Positions 5,720 through 7,914 of a DNA stretch of 7,914 nucleotides are shown here, one piece after another (the first letter of the stretch is position 1; every line of letters starts with the position of its first letter). Origin of the DNA: JBBQTU01 sp038213005 (lineage in GTDB: Bacteria; Planctomycetota; Phycisphaerae; Tepidisphaerales; Tepidisphaeraceae). The stretch spans positions 1 through 7,914 of the forward strand of contig JBBQTU010000195.1 of NCBI GenBank assembly GCA_038213005.1, given 5' to 3'. A program made the position numbers and the translations under genes. Under the pieces are notes generated by a model. The model had not been told where the DNA came from. It saw only the letters and a program-made list of their open reading frames with translations, and made no database searches.

Positions 5720-7375
5720 TCACGCAGCGCCCTCGCGGCCGGCGGGCGTGGCTGGTACGTCGTAGCCGAGTTCGCGGAGGACGGTCGCCTGGGCGACGCC
5801 GAGTTCGAGTTTGGCTTTGGCTTCGTCGAGCTTTTCCATTTCGTTTTCGGGCAGCGGGCTGGGCCAGTTGATCTCGACGCCGCGCTCACCCGGCGTGGTG
5901 GGGAAGACGCCGGCGGTGTCGAGCCATGCCAGGGCGAGCTCGCAGATGTCCTGCAGAGCTGCGCCGTAGACGGCTCGCTTGCGATCGGTGCGGGCCAGGA
6001 GGCTCATCAGCGTGATGCGAAGGGCCGCGGCGCTGGTGAGGTGCCCGATCTTGCCCTGCACAGCGCCCGCGGCGACGGGCGAGACGCCGGAGATCTTGTC
6101 CATGCCCTCGCGGATGTCCTGGATGTGGGCCAGTTCGCTGGGGTTGTTGGTGTCGCCGCCAACTTCGACGATCTGGGCATCCGGGTCGCTGCTCTGCCAC
6201 ATCCTGCCCGGGCCGACAGGCTGGTTGATGAAGTCGGTGATGTTCTTGCCGAGGTACATCTTCATGCTCTGCAGGGCGATGCGGTAGGCGCGGTCGCTGA
6301 GGCGCGTGTTGAGTTCATCCTGGAGCGGGATCAGCGGCAGGACGTCGCTGCCGCCGGCGTAGGAGAACGGCAGGGGCGTGTTCTGGATGTGGACGACCGG
6401 CAGGCGGCCGAGCGAGTTGCCGCCTGAGGCGACCAGCACACCATCTTCGTATCGCTGCCAGAGGTCGCCCGAGAGCAGTTCCAGCACCTCGACGGTGGGC
6501 GCTGATGCCGCAGGTGGCGTGAACCATCGCGAGAGTCGAGACAGCAGCTTGGTGGCCGGGGCCATGGGGGCCCGTTGCGCGGCGTTGCCGGCCGCGGCGG
6601 CGCGCTGGGCGCTGTAGAGCTGCCCGTAGAGGCGCACGACGCGGTAGTCGGAGGGGTCGGTCCAGGCGATGGCTCGGGATGGGTCGACGACCTCGATGCG
6701 GAGGAGGTTGGCGAGATCCGCGGGGGCGAAGCGGCGGTGAGCGAGTGCGGAGTCGGCTCTGCCATCGGCATCGTGAGCCACTCCGTCGCCGGCCGCCTGC
6801 TTCGCTTCCGTTGGATCCTCCTTGGTCGCCCCCGCGCCGGTGAGGCGCGAGAGCACCTGGGTGTCCAGGGTGATGACCAGGTCAACAAACCCGTAGACAG
6901 CGCCGAGGAGGGCAACCTGCTGGAGGAGGCGCAGGCCGCCGGCGCGGGTGAGGATCGCATCAAGGACGGGCTGGATCTGCGCCGCCCGAGCGGGGTCGGT
7001 CACGGCGCTGTGGAGGATGACGTCGCGACCGAAAAGGTAGTCGATCATGGTGTCCACACGCCACGCGATTTCGTTTTCGATAACGACTTCCTTGCGGGCC
7101 GGGCCGGCGGGCTGGGCGAGATCGATGTCGCCGCCGGCGATGAAGCCGGAGATGCGCGAGGGCAGGCCCCATTCCTGTCCCTGGCGATAGGGGCGGGTGG
7201 AGTCGCCGGGCAGGTCGCGGCGATGAGTCATGGGGTTGGCGTAATAGGTCCACAGCCGCCGGAGGGCTGGGCGATCGGAGGCGGTAAAGGTGGAAAGGCG
7301 TTGATGAATGGCCGAGGGATGGACGGTTCCGATCGCTCGCAGCCCCGATTCAAACTCATTGGTGGTGCTGGTCAT
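5720..7375 (-). CDS. Phage portal protein, SPP1 gp6-like
   Basis: This 551-residue protein would form the ring at one capsid vertex through which the terminase packages DNA. Features in order: LRRLWTYYANP (38-48); NEIAWRVDTMIDYLFGRDV (101-119), matching the early conserved helix ending in an FG turn; a long helix LRLLQQVALLGAVYGFVDLVI (148-168); a variable acidic and alanine-rich stretch at about 180-215; SDVLPLIPLQDELNTRLSDRAYRI (343-366); and SGVSPVAAGAVQGKIGHLTSAAALRITLMSLLARTDRKRAVY (429-470), the typical late portal block. Length is in the usual range. The start at 7375 is supported by GAGGAG about six bases upstream. A longer reading from 7492 would translate the left arm of the 7403-7539 inverted repeat. 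As first gene of the series, it should set transcription of the rest. Confidence 0.88.
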   Translation of the reverse strand: MTSTTNEFESGLRAIGTVHPSAIHQRLSTFTASDRPALRRLWTYYANPMTHRRDLPGDSTRPYRQGQEWGLPSRISGFIAGGDIDLAQPAGPARKEVVIENEIAWRVDTMIDYLFGRDVILHSAVTDPARAAQIQPVLDAILTRAGGLRLLQQVALLGAVYGFVDLVITLDTQVLSRLTGAGATKEDPTEAKQAAGDGVAHDADGRADSALAHRRFAPADLANLLRIEVVDPSRAIAWTDPSDYRVVRLYGQLYSAQRAAAAGNAAQRAPMAPATKLLSRLSRWFTPPAASAPTVEVLELLSGDLWQRYEDGVLVASGGNSLGRLPVVHIQNTPLPFSYAGGSDVLPLIPLQDELNTRLSDRAYRIALQSMKMYLGKNITDFINQPVGPGRMWQSSDPDAQIVEVGGDTNNPSELAHIQDIREGMDKISGVSPVAAGAVQGKIGHLTSAAALRITLMSLLARTDRKRAVYGAALQDICELALAWLDTAGVFPTTPGERGVEINWPSPLPENEMEKLDEAKAKLELGVAQATVLRELGYDVPATPAGREGAA

Positions 7376-7402
7376 AGTGGTCTCCTCACCTTTCCGGAGT
7401 TG

Positions 7403-7539
7403 TTGCGTTTTTCCCGCGTTAAAAACGCAACGGCAGGAGGAGAGACGCGGATTTCCTAGGAAAGTCGGACGAAAATTCTTGAAAAATAGCAAAGAAATGG
7501 TATTTGGTGCATAGCGTTTTCAACGCGGGAAAAACGCAA
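7403..7539. repeat. Inverted repeat F flanking an AT-rich spacer upstream of the portal gene
   Basis: The arms 7403-7428 and 7514-7539 pair over 25 of 26 positions (TTGCGTTTTTCCCGCGTT then AAAAACGC). The left arm alone can also fold, because GCGTTTTT and AAAAACGC face each other. The 85-base spacer is the most AT-rich stretch in the window. The arrangement, with terminal inverted repeats and a short non-coding interior, is what a miniature transposon-like element would show, but no target duplication is obvious. Confidence 0.75.
7452..7523 (-). promoter_or_regulatory. Possible promoter/operator region of the portal-terminase series
   Basis: This is the only AT-rich stretch upstream of the first gene. 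On the minus strand, TTGAAA (7523-7518) is followed after 15 bases by TACCAT (7502-7497), a weak sigma-70-like pair with a spacing that is too short. A perfect 12-bp palindrome TTTCCTAGGAAA (7452-7463) lies between this and the portal gene and could be a repressor site. All of it lies within or against repeat F, so the match may be accidental. Confidence 0.2.
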
Positions 7540-7613
7540 ACTACCTAACACGCTGCTGGCCGACCCACCCCAAAGGGAGAGGGTATCCACGCAACTTGAC
7601 CACGCCCCATTGA

Positions 7614-7745
7614 GTAGTGCGTGGCGTCCTCGCCCGCAGTCGTCGGCCACTGCCAGGTGCCTGTTTCGCCAAACCCAACGATTTCGGACCCCGGCAAATC
7701 AGATTGTCTGGTCGGGCCTGTGCGGGCGAGGACGCCACGCACTAC
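7614..7745. repeat. Inverted repeat G with perfect 25-bp arms
   Basis: The arms 7614-7638 and 7721-7745 are exact inverted copies over 25 bp (GTAGTGCGTGGCGTCCTCGC then CCGCA). They enclose 82 bases that include CAAACCCAACGATTTCGGACC and no convincing gene. It lies in the 469-base non-coding gap (7376-7844) between the portal gene and the next gene, beside repeat F. Short open frames across it read the arms only. Confidence 0.8.
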
Positions 7746-7844
7746 CTGGCCGACTTGTGTAGATCCCATTTCTAAAGGGAATGGGCCGGGAAGGGGAAAG
7801 GGGGTTGGCCTGTCTGCCCCGGACGGTTGTTGATGTACCGGTTC

Positions 7845-7914
7845 TTAGTGGAGGAGAATGTCGGCGATTCCCATGAGGCCGATGAGGATGCTGATGCCGC
7901 CGTTCATGACGAAG
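7845..7914 (-). CDS. C-terminus of a probable membrane protein, 5' end outside the window
   Basis: On the minus strand the frame runs in from the right edge and ends at TAA (7847-7845). The visible residues are FVMNGGISILIGLMGIADILLH, a hydrophobic helix with glycines, typical of a membrane segment at the end of a protein. The family cannot be named from 22 residues. It is codirectional with the cassette but separated from the portal gene by 469 bases with two inverted repeats, so it may be a host gene or another phage gene. Confidence 0.45.
   Translation of the reverse strand, partial: FVMNGGISILIGLMGIADILLH

Noticed and set aside
6575..7459. Open frame of 294 codons on the plus strand
   Set aside because: It is antisense to the portal gene and repeat F; no family features were seen.

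Overview
The window looks like a piece of a GC-rich chromosome from a planctomycete, most likely of the Phycisphaerae type. Three signs point there. The left edge carries the C-terminal part of a DUF1559/prepilin-like protein with the planctomycete H-X-DG-type ending. The gaps between genes are packed with short hairpin repeats of the kinds that litter planctomycete chromosomes. Coding density is moderate, with strong Shine-Dalgarno sites. The taxonomic call is an inference from these features, not from a database search.

Layout: the plus-strand prepilin-like gene (3-530, truncated at its 5' end) ends at a clear intrinsic terminator (564-601). Everything from 818 to 7375 is one minus-strand series of seven genes. 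In transcription order, right to left, these are: portal protein (7375-5720), a small proline-rich protein (5616-5380), an SU10-type major capsid protein (5247-4090), a short membrane-anchored coiled-coil protein (3906-3619), a small lipoprotein (3463-3038), an 86-residue helical protein (2849-2589), and the large terminase subunit (2308-818). At the right edge (7914-7845) lies the hydrophobic C-terminus of another minus-strand protein.

Portal, capsid and terminase together make a DNA-packaging phage head: the terminase pumps DNA through the portal into the shell. The window has no tail, head-tail adaptor, integrase, lysis enzyme or recognisable maturation protease. The terminase gene comes last, not first, and a host-like gene follows it directly in convergent orientation. 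This fits a prophage remnant, a gene-transfer-agent-like or domesticated head module, or one block of a prophage whose other genes lie beyond the right edge. The sequence alone cannot choose between these.

The most unusual feature is the intergenic DNA. Every gap between these genes, including both flanks of the cassette, holds an inverted repeat. At least six different repeat sequences are present. One family (ends reading TTTCACCACAGCTTGCCC) occurs three times in different states of completeness. The gene starts and Shine-Dalgarno sites beside the repeats are intact, so the elements sit cleanly in spacers. I saw no tRNA, rRNA or CRISPR array.
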